DNA of 64,000 nucleotides, from assembly GCA_028873695.1 (NCBI GenBank), contig JAPPNU010000062.1, positions 25,508 to 89,507 of the forward strand. Direction: 5' to 3'. Shown piece by piece: positions 26,804-35,387 of the stretch. Source of the stretch: Gemmatimonadota bacterium. Its GTDB lineage: Bacteria; Latescibacterota; UBA2968; GCA-2709665. The number at the start of each line of letters is the position of its first letter. The stretch's first letter is position 1. Under the pieces are notes generated by a model. That model was given only the letters and a program-made list of their open reading frames with translations. It was not told where the DNA came from and ran no database searches. The translations under genes were made by a program, and so were the position numbers.

Positions 26804-27862
26804 ATGGCGAACGACAGCAAACTCGGCTGGGGCATCATCGGCGCCGGCATGATCGCAGGCCATTTCCGGTCCGGCATCGAAGCGTGTCCCGACGCGGAAC
26901 TGGTTGCGGTATGCAACTATAATGAAGAAAAGGGAAGAAAATTCGCCGCCGAGTCCGGGGGAATCAGATATTACAGGAATTATCAGGACCTGGTCGCGGA
27001 TCCCGATGTGCAAATCGCCGGTATCTGTACCCCGTCCGGCATGCACGCCGACAATGTGATAGCCGCCGCCAGGGCGGGCGTACACTCGCTGTGTGAGAAG
27101 CCGCTGGACGTTACCCGCGAGAAAATGAACGAAATGATCGATGCCTGCCGCAACGCCGGCGTCAAGCTCGGCTGCATTTTTCAAAGCCGAACCAGCGATG
27201 AAGCCATCAAGGTCCGGAACGCCATCAGGAGCGGAGCACTCGGCAAACTGGTGCTGGCCGACGCCCTGATGAAGAACTACCGTTCTCAGGAGTACTACAA
27301 CAGCGCCGGTTGGCGCGGCACGTGGAAAGACGATGGCGGCGGCGCACTGATGAACCAGGGTGTGCACGGGGTGGACCTGCTGCTGTGGCTGATCGACGAC
27401 GACGTCGAGTCCGTGTTCGCGCGCGCCGAAAACAAGGTGCGCGACATCGAAGTGGAAGACACCGCCGTCGCCACGATCAGATACAGGAGCGGCGCCTTCG
27501 GGACGCTCATCGGCGCCACGTCGTGCAACCCGGGAGAGGCGTCTCGCATCGAACTCCATGGCAATTCCGGGACCATCACCATGAGCGGCACGCAGATTAC
27601 ACGATGGGCGACGACCGCAGAGGAAGACGGTCGCGCCGCCGACGCGTTTCCCCCAAGACAGATCGCCGCGGCAGGCAACGTTGGCGCCGCCAGCGCCGTC
27701 GCGCCCGGTCATGGCTTTCTTGTAAACGACCTTACCCGCGCCGTACTGGAAGACCGTGAGCCCTACATCCCGGGCGAGTCCGCACGGAAGTCCGTAGACC
27801 TGATCCTGGCCATCTACGAGTCCGCACGGACCGGACGGGAAATCGTTATGGACGCGTGGTAG
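26804..27862 (+). CDS. Gfo/Idh/MocA family oxidoreductase, tandem copy 2
   Basis: A 352-residue paralogue of the preceding gene, 60 bp downstream and probably in the same transcript. It has GIIGAGMIAGHF for the cofactor, LCEKPLDV near residue 100 and GGGALMNQGVHGVDLLL. The C-terminal halves of both proteins are most alike, including NKVRDIEVEDTA and ESARKSVDLILAIYESA. Different residues in the variable loops may mean different substrates or a heteromer. It is followed by two strong hairpins. Confidence 0.9.
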   Translation: MANDSKLGWGIIGAGMIAGHFRSGIEACPDAELVAVCNYNEEKGRKFAAESGGIRYYRNYQDLVADPDVQIAGICTPSGMHADNVIAAARAGVHSLCEKPLDVTREKMNEMIDACRNAGVKLGCIFQSRTSDEAIKVRNAIRSGALGKLVLADALMKNYRSQEYYNSAGWRGTWKDDGGGALMNQGVHGVDLLLWLIDDDVESVFARAENKVRDIEVEDTAVATIRYRSGAFGTLIGATSCNPGEASRIELHGNSGTITMSGTQITRWATTAEEDGRAADAFPPRQIAAAGNVGAASAVAPGHGFLVNDLTRAVLEDREPYIPGESARKSVDLILAIYESARTGREIVMDAW

Positions 27863-27868
27863 AGGCCT

Positions 27869-27913
27869 GATCGCGATTGACCCCGATCCGGCGGCGCGGG
27901 GTCAATCGCGATC
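27869..27913. other. Perfect 16-bp inverted repeat after the oxidoreductase pair
   Basis: GATCGCGATTGACCCC (27869-27884) pairs perfectly with 27898-27913 around a 13-nt loop. It starts seven bases after the stop codon. There is no T run, so it is more an RNA-stabilising hairpin or protein site than a classical terminator; the true terminator follows. Confidence 0.6.
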
Positions 27914-27925
27914 GTTGCCGCGCGT

Positions 27926-27966
27926 AAAAAAGGGACAGCCGGTTTCCAAACCGGCTGTCCCTTTTC
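27926..27966. terminator. Bidirectional intrinsic terminator
   Basis: A perfect 14-bp stem (27932-27945 with 27948-27961) and a CC loop are flanked by an A run on the left and a T run on the right. It lies between convergent genes and would stop both transcripts. Confidence 0.88.
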
Positions 27967-27985
27967 ATTTCGACGTCCGGCGTAC

Positions 27986-29056
27986 TCAGGCGCAATCCGC
28001 CACCGTCACGACCCTGCCCGTTTCGGCGGAGGCATAAATCGCTTCCACCACTTCCACGGCTCTCAGCCCGTCCGTTCCCGAAATTCCGGGAGGCTTCCCG
28101 TCCAGTATGGCATTGACCGTCTCTTCAAGGTACACCCGGCCCGATACGCCGCCGTAGCCTTCCGCGGCTTCGGAAGCGATTCTCAACGTCGACTGCGGTC
28201 CGTCCGCGAAATCGGGATGGTCGCTGACCACGAAGACTTCATCCGCCGTTCCCCCCCACGCCGGGCTCCACGACACCGTACCCAGGCTGCCTCGAAGGCC
28301 GATGAAGAGATCCCTGCCGGCGGGATAGGCCTTCGGTACGGAATAGCTGATATCCAGCGTGGCTGTCGCGCCGCTTCTGAACTTCACGATACCGAAGCTG
28401 TTGTCTTCGATGTCCAGGCGGTGTTGCAGGTGACTCACCATGCCCGTCGCCTGCTGAACCTCGTCCTTCAGGTACCACCTGAACAGATCGATCCAGTGCG
28501 TTCCCAGATTGTGCATCGGGCCGCCGCCGGCAATCGCCCTCCGGTTCAGCCAGGGTGAAATCCCGTCTTCCATGTAACGCAGCGGCGAACCCGCGGCGCA
28601 CCTTCCTTCGAGCGCGACTAGTTGCCCCAACATGCCGCGATCGACAAGCGCCTTGATCTTTCTGGACGCCGGATGCGCGCGCCAGCAGTAGGGCGAGGAC
28701 AGCGTCACGCCGGCCTTGTCAGTGGCCGCTATCATGCGCAGGATTCCCCCGGAGGTATCCGCCATCGGCTTTTCGACGATCACGTGCTTACCGGCAAACG
28801 CCGCCCGTTCCACCGCCTCCGGGCACTCGGCGTGCGGCAGCAGGATCACGACCAGTCCGATATCCTCCCGCGCCAGAAGCGTGTTGTAGTCCTCGTACCC
28901 GTCGATACCGGTCTGCCCGCACACCCGCGCCAGATACGCCGGATCCGCTTCCGCGACTGCCCGCACCTCTGTCCGGGCGATGGCATCGAAATGTGGAAGG
29001 TAATCCAGGGAATGAAGGTGATGAAATCCGATTATCCCAACCCCGAGCCTCTTCAT
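27986..29056 (-). CDS. Gfo/Idh/MocA family oxidoreductase
   Basis: A 356-residue member with the cofactor region GVGIIGFHHLHSL, the catalytic EKP in VIVEKPMADTSGG near residue 98, and the domain-2 segment GGGPMHNLGTHWIDLF near 180. It is more divergent from the 25670/26804 pair than they are from each other. The Rossmann motif has F and H where GxGxxG glycines are usual (IGFHHLH), a sign of altered cofactor binding. AAAGGAG lies 7-14 nt upstream of the ATG, directly beside the end of a family A repeat. Confidence 0.85.
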   Translation of the reverse strand: MKRLGVGIIGFHHLHSLDYLPHFDAIARTEVRAVAEADPAYLARVCGQTGIDGYEDYNTLLAREDIGLVVILLPHAECPEAVERAAFAGKHVIVEKPMADTSGGILRMIAATDKAGVTLSSPYCWRAHPASRKIKALVDRGMLGQLVALEGRCAAGSPLRYMEDGISPWLNRRAIAGGGPMHNLGTHWIDLFRWYLKDEVQQATGMVSHLQHRLDIEDNSFGIVKFRSGATATLDISYSVPKAYPAGRDLFIGLRGSLGTVSWSPAWGGTADEVFVVSDHPDFADGPQSTLRIASEAAEGYGGVSGRVYLEETVNAILDGKPPGISGTDGLRAVEVVEAIYASAETGRVVTVADCA

Positions 29057-29072
29057 CGAATCGCATTCTCCT

Positions 29073-29267
29073 TTAGAAGCTGTTTAAAAATTCCCAGCGG
29101 TCTTCGCACGGCTGCAAAAGCGCCGGTCGGCGTTGGTCAAATCCACCCGTATCCAATGTATCGAGGCTGCGCGCCCCTCGCCTCTCTTAGGCGGATTTGC
29201 CCGCCTTGACCGCCACTTTTTCGCTCGCGCTCGGGAACTCACCGGTAATTTTAAAACAACTTCTTAC
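29073..29267 (-). repeat. Family A palindromic leader-like repeat, copy 2
   Basis: A 195-bp copy of the element at 373-540 and 44236-44403, with an extra 28 bp near its centre. In the sense of the oxidoreductase gene it ends with AACAGCTTCTAA directly followed by AAAGGAG. Highly conserved parts are the terminal inverted repeat, GAGCGCGAGCGAAAA, GGCGGTCAAGGCGGGCAAA and GGATTTGACCAACGCCGACC. Confidence 0.8.
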
Positions 29268-29310
29268 GGCCGGACGCGCATTGCTGGCCGCGGTATCCGG
29301 CTCTGTGTAT

Positions 29311-30591
29311 TCACCCGCACCAATCCGCGATGGCGCGTGCGAGGACTTCCGCACCCTCGGCCAGACTCTGTACGGGGATCTGTTCCTGGCTGGAGTGCGC
29401 CACGCCCAGCGTTCCCGCGCCGATCACGACTGCGGGGACGCCGATCAGATTGGAATAGAACCACGCATCGCACGACGCGGGCATCGCCGCCACCTCGGCG
29501 GCCTGTCCGCTCGCAAGACAGGCCCGTTGCAACGTTTCTACGATGGGATGGTCCGCCGGCACCTCGTTGCAGTCGTGACGGTACATGAACTCCATATCAA
29601 AATAGTCAGGGAGCCAGTCTCCGCCTTCTTCCTTCAGCGCTTCCTCCATCTCGCGCATCACTTCTTCCTTGTTCCTGTTCGGCAGGAATCCGAGAACGCC
29701 CTTGAACGTCGCCTTTCTCGGCGCCATCGCGGGCCAGTCCCCTGCCTCCAGCGTACCGAACGTGATGGGCATCGGGTTCTCATATGCATCGTAGAGCGGA
29801 TGTCCTCTGGATTCAGCCAGCAGTCTCCCGTGATATCCCTCCAGAATGTCGATAGCGCGCATGGCCTCCTTCAGCGCGCTTACCGTGCGCCCCGCCTGTC
29901 CGCTGTGACCCGCCCGCCCGTAGACGTTCACCGTGAACCATACCGCGCCGCGTATCGACGGCAGGATCTTCAATTCGGAGGGTTCCAGGACCAGGGCCGC
30001 ATCGGCCCGGTCGTTTCCACGCACGAACGCGAGCGTTCCGTTGCCGCCGCATTCCTCCTCGATCACCAGGTGTCCGATCAGGTCTCCCTTAAGCGCCACG
30101 CCCATCTCTTTCAGGGCGGCAAGCGCCAGGTACAACATGGCCGCCTGTCCCTTGCAATCACACGCCCCGCGGCCGAATACCACTCCGTCTTCCACGTGCC
30201 CGTCGAACGGACGGGCCTGGTCGGACGAGGCGGGAACGACGTCCAGGTGGGTATTCACGATCAAAGACCGTCCGCCGCCATTGCCCTTTTTGAACACCCT
30301 CAGATTCGGCCGGTCCGCATAACTGAGATCCGTAAGCTTGAACGAATAGTCGGCGTCCTCCTGGATCGTGTCCGAAATGGGCACGAGTTCACGTTCGTCG
30401 ACCACTTCTCCCATCCGGGCGTGCAACACGCGCATCGCCTGACCTTCGTTTCCGCGCACGGACGGGATGCGGATCAGATCGCAAAGCAGCCCTACCGCAT
30501 CTTCCTTGTGAGACTCGATTGCGGACTTCAATAACCGGTTATCCAAGGGCGCACTCCCGGGATCCGGCGCGTGTAATTCCGGATCCTTCAT
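29311..30591 (-). CDS. M20-family metallopeptidase (ArgE/DapE/ACY1 group)
   Basis: A 426-residue zinc amidohydrolase. Metal ligands lie in NTHLDVVP near residue 112, GRGACDCKG near 140 (bridging Asp in CDCKG), EEECGG near 173 with the catalytic/bridging Glu pair, and AHSSQEQIP near the C-terminus. A dimerisation (lid) domain sits between about 205 and 310. Such enzymes remove N-acyl groups or cleave dipeptides; substrate unknown. It may act with the class III aminotransferase encoded 52 bp upstream on the same strand. Confidence 0.88.
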   Translation of the reverse strand: MKDPELHAPDPGSAPLDNRLLKSAIESHKEDAVGLLCDLIRIPSVRGNEGQAMRVLHARMGEVVDERELVPISDTIQEDADYSFKLTDLSYADRPNLRVFKKGNGGGRSLIVNTHLDVVPASSDQARPFDGHVEDGVVFGRGACDCKGQAAMLYLALAALKEMGVALKGDLIGHLVIEEECGGNGTLAFVRGNDRADAALVLEPSELKILPSIRGAVWFTVNVYGRAGHSGQAGRTVSALKEAMRAIDILEGYHGRLLAESRGHPLYDAYENPMPITFGTLEAGDWPAMAPRKATFKGVLGFLPNRNKEEVMREMEEALKEEGGDWLPDYFDMEFMYRHDCNEVPADHPIVETLQRACLASGQAAEVAAMPASCDAWFYSNLIGVPAVVIGAGTLGVAHSSQEQIPVQSLAEGAEVLARAIADWCG

Positions 30592-30642
30592 TATCGGTAC
30601 GATATGACCGTCCTGCCGGCTTTCCGAAAATTACCTGCCGCT

Positions 30643-31980
30643 TCATCCGGCGAGTTCTTCCAGCGCACGGTCGAGGACGTCGATGCCCAATCCCGCTTCC
30701 GCTTCGGTGATAACCAGCGGAGGCGCGATTCTTACGACGTTTCCGTACAACCCCACCTTACCGAGCAGAAGACCGTGCTCTCCCGCCCGCAGCAGCAGAC
30801 TCGACGTCAGTTCCGGCGCGGGCGTCTTGTCCTCCGGGTCCAGGACGAACTCAAGACCGATCACGAGACCCTGCCCTCTTACGTCGCCCAGCACCCGGTG
30901 CTTCGCCTTGAGCGCCTGAAACCGCGCCATCATGTAATCGCCAACGCTTCGCGCGTTTTCCGGCAGTCTTTCGTCTTCCATTACATCCAGAACGGCATGG
31001 GACGCGGCGCTGGCCAGCGGATTACCGCCGCACGTGCTGGACATCTCGCCGGTCCCCATGCACTCGAAAATGCGACTCTCGCCGGCAAGCGCAGAAGCCG
31101 GCATGCCGCTGCCGATACCCTTGCCCAGACAGACCATGTTCGGCTGCAGGTCCTCCCACTCGAGCGCAAACAGTTTTCCCGTTCGACCGAATGACGATTG
31201 CACCTCGTCCAGAATGAAGACCATCCCGCGCTCCCGCGCCCACGCTTCGAGCCCCTTCAGCCAGCCGGCGGGCGGAAAGATGAAACCCGCGCCTCCCTGG
31301 TAGGGTTCGGTGATAACGGCGCCCACGTCGCCCGTGGACGTGGAATCGATAATCCTGTCCAGGTTTTCGAGGCAGCGTCGTGCGCATTCCTCTTCGGTTT
31401 CGCTCTTGTAAAAGTCCCGATAGAAATAGGGAAACGGCGCCAGTATTCCACCGGGCAACTGGGGTCCGAACGCACGCTTCGTGTACATATTGCCGGCAAC
31501 GCTCATCGGCCCGTAGGTGCGTCCGTGAAATCCCCCGTAAAACGAGAGCACCTCGTGCTTTCCCGTGAATCGTTTGGCAATGCGGAGGGCCGCCTCGGTG
31601 GCCTCGGCGCCCGTTGTCAGCAGGAAGGTCTGATCGATATTGTCAGGAAGCAGATCGGTCAGGCGTCTCGACAGCGTCACCCGTTCAGGTGTGGGGAACG
31701 AATAACAGTTCATCAGCCGTCCGGCCTGTTCCCGGATACGTTCCACGTGGCGCGGATGCGAGTGACCGAGATTGGTCACCAGTACGCCGGAAGTGAAATC
31801 CAGGAACCGGTTGCCGTCCACGTCCCACACCCAGACGCCCTCACCGTGGTCCCACACCACAGGCACCTGATCGGCCATGCAGGGCGGCTCGTATTCCCTC
31901 GAAACCTCGAGCAGTTCAGTGGAACGGGGTCCCGGAATTTCCCGCTTCTCCAATGTCATCGCGTTGGCTGCCAGCGCCAT
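30643..31980 (-). CDS. Class III PLP-dependent aminotransferase (GABA-transaminase-like)
   Basis: A 445-residue fold-type I aminotransferase: DGNRFLDFTSGVLVTNLGHSHP near residue 55, the phosphate-binding TGAEATEAALRIAK near 122, FYGGFHGRTYG near 147, the cofactor Asp in FILDEVQSSFGRTG near 250, and the Schiff-base Lys in CLGKGIGSGMP near 285. Related enzymes use GABA, ornithine, 5-aminovalerate or similar amines. ATG 31980 has GGGAGAT upstream at suitable spacing. It probably precedes the M20 gene in one operon. Confidence 0.9.
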   Translation of the reverse strand: MALAANAMTLEKREIPGPRSTELLEVSREYEPPCMADQVPVVWDHGEGVWVWDVDGNRFLDFTSGVLVTNLGHSHPRHVERIREQAGRLMNCYSFPTPERVTLSRRLTDLLPDNIDQTFLLTTGAEATEAALRIAKRFTGKHEVLSFYGGFHGRTYGPMSVAGNMYTKRAFGPQLPGGILAPFPYFYRDFYKSETEEECARRCLENLDRIIDSTSTGDVGAVITEPYQGGAGFIFPPAGWLKGLEAWARERGMVFILDEVQSSFGRTGKLFALEWEDLQPNMVCLGKGIGSGMPASALAGESRIFECMGTGEMSSTCGGNPLASAASHAVLDVMEDERLPENARSVGDYMMARFQALKAKHRVLGDVRGQGLVIGLEFVLDPEDKTPAPELTSSLLLRAGEHGLLLGKVGLYGNVVRIAPPLVITEAEAGLGIDVLDRALEELAG

Positions 31981-32001
31981 TTCGGATCTCCCGACAGGTT
32001 C

Positions 32002-32106
32002 AACCAGGATTCGTATGTTTTCTGGACGTTAAATCGAGTATGTGTTTGTTAATAAAGGCGATTAAACTGCGGATTACCAGGATAAACCAGGTTACTGGAC
32101 GTGCAC
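32002..32106 (-). repeat. Family B intergenic repeat, copy 3
   Basis: The best-preserved copy of family B (others 12817-12920 and 19441-19540). It spans GGATTCGTATGTTTTCTGG to CTGGACGTG; CTGGACGT occurs at both ends as a direct repeat. In the sense of the aminotransferase gene it ends about 10 nt before the Shine-Dalgarno. Confidence 0.75.
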
Positions 32107-32162
32107 GAGAATATCATCTTTATGGACGACCGCGATACCCCGTTTGGCACCGGTCCCTTGTT

Positions 32163-32220
32163 TGTCTCTTGTGCTTTTTGTGGCCAAATTGACTGTTGTT
32201 TTTTTTCGAACTGAGGCTAT
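32163..32220 (+). repeat. Family C intergenic repeat, copy 1
   Basis: About 58 bp sharing CTTGTGCTTTTTGTGG and a following GTTG-TTTTTTCG-A-AGG pattern with 42301-42360 and, inverted, 46569-46627. It sits between the family B copy and the end of the dehydrogenase gene. Confidence 0.6.
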
Positions 32221-32231
32221 TAGGCATCCCC

Positions 32232-33221
32232 CTATGCGAGTTCCTTGTTGATCAGGAACCGCGGCGGCCGCCCTTCAATGAACCGAACGAAGTCCTCCAT
32301 CACCTTTTCGCGCATGCTCCAGTTCGCCTCTTCCGAATACCACGCGAGGTGGGGGGCCAGGAGCGCATTCTCCAGCTTGAACAGGTCCATTTCCGGATCG
32401 GGCGGCTCCTGCTCGTACACGTCGACGGCCGCCCCGGCGATCCAACCCTCCCTCAAGGCCCGGGCAAGCGCATCCGCGTCCACCAGACCGCCTCTGGCCG
32501 TATTCACCAGATAGGCGCGGGATTTCATCGCCCGGAGTTCTCTTTCGCCGATGAGATGGTACGATTCGTCGTCCAATGACGCGTGAACCGTAATCATGTC
32601 GGCTTCATTCAGTACCGTTTCCAGGTCCACGACCTGCACACCCAGTTCCTTCTGCCGTTCTTCGGACAGATACGGATCGCAGACCAGGACATTCACCTCA
32701 AACCCGGCCAGCTTCCGAAGCGTCAGGCTCCCGATACGGCCGCATCCAATAATGCCCACGGTCTTCCCCTTGACGGAATAGACCGGATAGACCTCCGTGA
32801 AATCCCAGATTCCGTTCCGGCTCGACTCATCCAGAATCTTCCGTCCCACGTTCAGCTTGCGCCAGCCGGACAACAGCAGCGTAATGGCGTGTTCAGCGAC
32901 CTCGTCCGAACAATAGTCCGGCTCGTAGGCGACTCGGATTCCCTTCTTCGTCGCGGCGCTCACGTCCACGTTGTCGTATCCGACGCCGTGCCTCAGGATC
33001 AGCTTGCACCGTTCCAGCTTCTCGATCACGCCGGCGGTCATCTTCACCATATTCACCAGAATCATATCGGCGTCGACGATCTTTTCCACAAGTTCGGATT
33101 CCGGCCTGAACTTGAGCTGATGATATTCGAAGGCGACGTGTCCGTATTTCCGGAGCTCCTCCTCTTCCCATTTCAGGTCGGGCTCGATATAGTCGGTCAC
33201 CACAATCTTGATCGGATCCAT
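32232..33221 (-). CDS. D-isomer-specific 2-hydroxyacid dehydrogenase
   Basis: A 329-residue NAD-dependent dehydrogenase with catalytic Arg in NTARGGLVD near residue 235, Glu in YEQEPPDPEM near 265 and His in APHLAWYSEEA near 285. The cofactor motif is GIIGCGRIGS near 150. It resembles the C-terminal-binding-protein/phosphoglycerate-dehydrogenase branch. Substrate is a 2-keto acid or 2-hydroxy acid. The ATG at 33221 has GGGAG upstream; a further ATG at 33257 is less well supported. The oxidoreductase gene just upstream ends 32 bp before it. Confidence 0.88.
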   Translation of the reverse strand: MDPIKIVVTDYIEPDLKWEEEELRKYGHVAFEYHQLKFRPESELVEKIVDADMILVNMVKMTAGVIEKLERCKLILRHGVGYDNVDVSAATKKGIRVAYEPDYCSDEVAEHAITLLLSGWRKLNVGRKILDESSRNGIWDFTEVYPVYSVKGKTVGIIGCGRIGSLTLRKLAGFEVNVLVCDPYLSEERQKELGVQVVDLETVLNEADMITVHASLDDESYHLIGERELRAMKSRAYLVNTARGGLVDADALARALREGWIAGAAVDVYEQEPPDPEMDLFKLENALLAPHLAWYSEEANWSMREKVMEDFVRFIEGRPPRFLINKELA

Positions 33222-33253
33222 AGAACGCTCCCGAAAGAATAGAAAATCCCGGT

Positions 33254-34297
33254 TCACCCCTTGAAAGGCAGCGCCACGGGGCTGCCGGACCTCGCGGACT
33301 CGTAAATCGCAAGGATGATCTCGATCGCCCGCTTCGACTCCGGTCCGTCGATTTCCGGTTCACCGCCTTCATCCAGAATACGAACCATCTCCGCAATCTG
33401 CGCCCTGTGTCCTTCGGTTCCGAAGGTCTTCGAATCCGATGCCGCCCTGGCCACGTCCGTGGCGTCCGCCGCCGTCTCCTCGACGTTTTCGCCCTCGACG
33501 TCCCATCTGGTGATCTGGTCCGCTTCCACCACAACCGTACCCCGGTCTCCGGAAAACTCCATCCTCGCCGGCAACCCGGGATACGCCGCGGAAGACGCCT
33601 CGATCACACCCAGCGCTCCGTTCTCGTATTCCAGCGTGGCAACAACCGTATCCTCCACCTCGATATCGTGGATCAAGGTGCCCATTCTGGCATAGACGCG
33701 TCTTACGGGTCCCATAATCCACTGGAGCAGGTCCACCGTGTGGCTGCCCTGCGTCATCAGCGCCCCGCCGCCCTCCATCGCCCAATTGCCCCGCCAGTCG
33801 TCCGCATCGTAGTAAGCCTGAGGCCGGAACCACTTGATATAGGCGTCAGCCAGCACCATTTTGCCGAGAGCGCCGGTCTGCACAGCGTTACGCACCCGGT
33901 TGACCGCCTGCCCATATCGCAGTTGAAAGACGCCCATCAGCTTCACGCCCGCGTCTGCGGCGGCTCGGATGATCCGATCCATGTTCCGTATGGATACATC
34001 CAGAGGCTTCTCAACGATCAGGTGTTTTCCGGCTTCCGCCGCATCCGTCACGATCGGAATACGGACGCCGCTGGGCGTGCAGATGCAAACCACGTCCACT
34101 TCGGGCAGGCGGAGAATCGCTTCGTGATCGGTAAACCAGGGCACGCCGTGCGCCTCGCCGGTGGACCTGGCGCGTGATTCGCTTCTGCTGTAAACGGCGA
34201 CCAGTTCCGCCCCGTCCGTTTCCTGCACGGCGCCGATGTGATAATCCGCCACCACGCCGCATCCGATCATTGCAAAACCCCAGGTCCGTTGGCCCAT
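33254..34297 (-). CDS. Gfo/Idh/MocA family oxidoreductase
   Basis: A 347-residue member with GFAMIGCGVVADYH for the cofactor, LIVEKPLDV near residue 95 carrying the catalytic Lys, and GGGALMTQGSHTVDLL near 178. It is the fourth of this family in 9 kb. With the 2-hydroxyacid dehydrogenase next downstream it likely forms a short operon for sugar-acid or polyol oxidation. A 230-bp divergent region separates it from the SDR gene on the other strand. Confidence 0.9.
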   Translation of the reverse strand: MGQRTWGFAMIGCGVVADYHIGAVQETDGAELVAVYSRSESRARSTGEAHGVPWFTDHEAILRLPEVDVVCICTPSGVRIPIVTDAAEAGKHLIVEKPLDVSIRNMDRIIRAAADAGVKLMGVFQLRYGQAVNRVRNAVQTGALGKMVLADAYIKWFRPQAYYDADDWRGNWAMEGGGALMTQGSHTVDLLQWIMGPVRRVYARMGTLIHDIEVEDTVVATLEYENGALGVIEASSAAYPGLPARMEFSGDRGTVVVEADQITRWDVEGENVEETAADATDVARAASDSKTFGTEGHRAQIAEMVRILDEGGEPEIDGPESKRAIEIILAIYESARSGSPVALPFKG

Positions 34298-34526
34298 AGA
34301 CGAATCCTCCCGGACTTATCGTTCAACTGTTGCACGTTCCCGCGGTACCCGTGCCGGCTCCGTGGCGAGTCGCTAACCGCCGATGTCTCCAGGCTTGCCC
34401 CAAGTCCGCCGGCGGTGTATCTTTTCCGGACGATCGGCCGCCCGTTACAACCGAGTCCGTCAATGAGAAATGACATGATAACACGGTGCTGCGAGATGCG
34501 TTTTCGCCTGCGGAGGTCATTAGCGT

Positions 34527-35354
34527 ATGGAATACGTACATCCTGAACTTCTGGCAGGCAAAGTTGCCTGGGTCACGGCGTCCGCGCGGGGTCTTGGCCG
34601 GGCGATTGCGGAACGCCTTTCCCGCTGCGGCGCTTCGATCGTGGTTCACGCGAGATCCGACAGGACGGCTGCCGAGTTCAACGAAGCTCCCTCCACGACT
34701 CACGCGGCGAGGGAAATCGCGCAGACGGGCAACACCGTGATCACCGTATTTGCCGACGTATCGGATCCCCTGCAGGTCAGAGGAGCGGTTGAACGCATCG
34801 AATCCGAACTCGGTCCGATCGACATTCTGGTCAACAACGCCGGGGGCGACATTGCCGCGGCGGGCGGCAAACCGAACCCGAACGATACGATCGGTATCCC
34901 GTTGGTAGACGTCGAGGCCGTGTTCAAGCGGAACTTCGACACAACCCTGCATTGCTGCCGCGCGGTCGTTCCGGGCATGATTGGGCGCGGGGGAGGCAGA
35001 ATTGTCAACGTCGGTTCGGTGGACAGCTTTACCGGCGATCCCGGAGGAGGCCCGGTTTACGCCACGGCCAAGGCGGCGCAGACCCACTATACCCGTTGCC
35101 TGGCAGCCCAACTCCGGAAACACAACATTACCGTGAACATGGTTGCGCCGGGCGATTCCCCCAGCGGCCGATTTCTTGCCACGGGTCAGGCAGACCCGGA
35201 GTTTATGAAAGCGATGAGCCGGCCCACGCTGATCCGTTACGCGTATCCAGATGAGATCGCGCGTGCCGTGCAGTTCTTCGTTTCGCCGCTTGCAAGCTTC
35301 GTGAGCGGCCAGGTCCTGCGCGTAGACGGCGGAGCGCAGCTTTCGCCCGCATAG
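34527..35354 (+). CDS. Short-chain dehydrogenase/reductase
   Basis: A 275-residue classical SDR. The cofactor segment is VTASARGLGRA (Ser/Ala in place of the first Gly of TGxxxGxG), the NNAG motif is in ILVNNAGGDI near residue 112, catalytic Ser in VGSVDSFTG near 165 and YATAKAA near 182 provides YxxxK. The C-terminal SGQVLRVDGGAQ is typical. It probably reduces a keto sugar or acid. The ATG is at the start of MEYVHPELLAGKV; the Shine-Dalgarno is weak (GGAGG about 16 nt upstream). Confidence 0.88.
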   Translation: MEYVHPELLAGKVAWVTASARGLGRAIAERLSRCGASIVVHARSDRTAAEFNEAPSTTHAAREIAQTGNTVITVFADVSDPLQVRGAVERIESELGPIDILVNNAGGDIAAAGGKPNPNDTIGIPLVDVEAVFKRNFDTTLHCCRAVVPGMIGRGGGRIVNVGSVDSFTGDPGGGPVYATAKAAQTHYTRCLAAQLRKHNITVNMVAPGDSPSGRFLATGQADPEFMKAMSRPTLIRYAYPDEIARAVQFFVSPLASFVSGQVLRVDGGAQLSPA

Positions 35355-35387
35355 ACCGTAACCGGACCGGATAAAATGCATCTTTCG

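Noticed and set aside
25850-27712. 620-codon antisense frame across both tandem oxidoreductases
   Set aside because: Its repeats mirror the duplicated genes on the other strand, and it shows no domain of its own; a GC-rich shadow.
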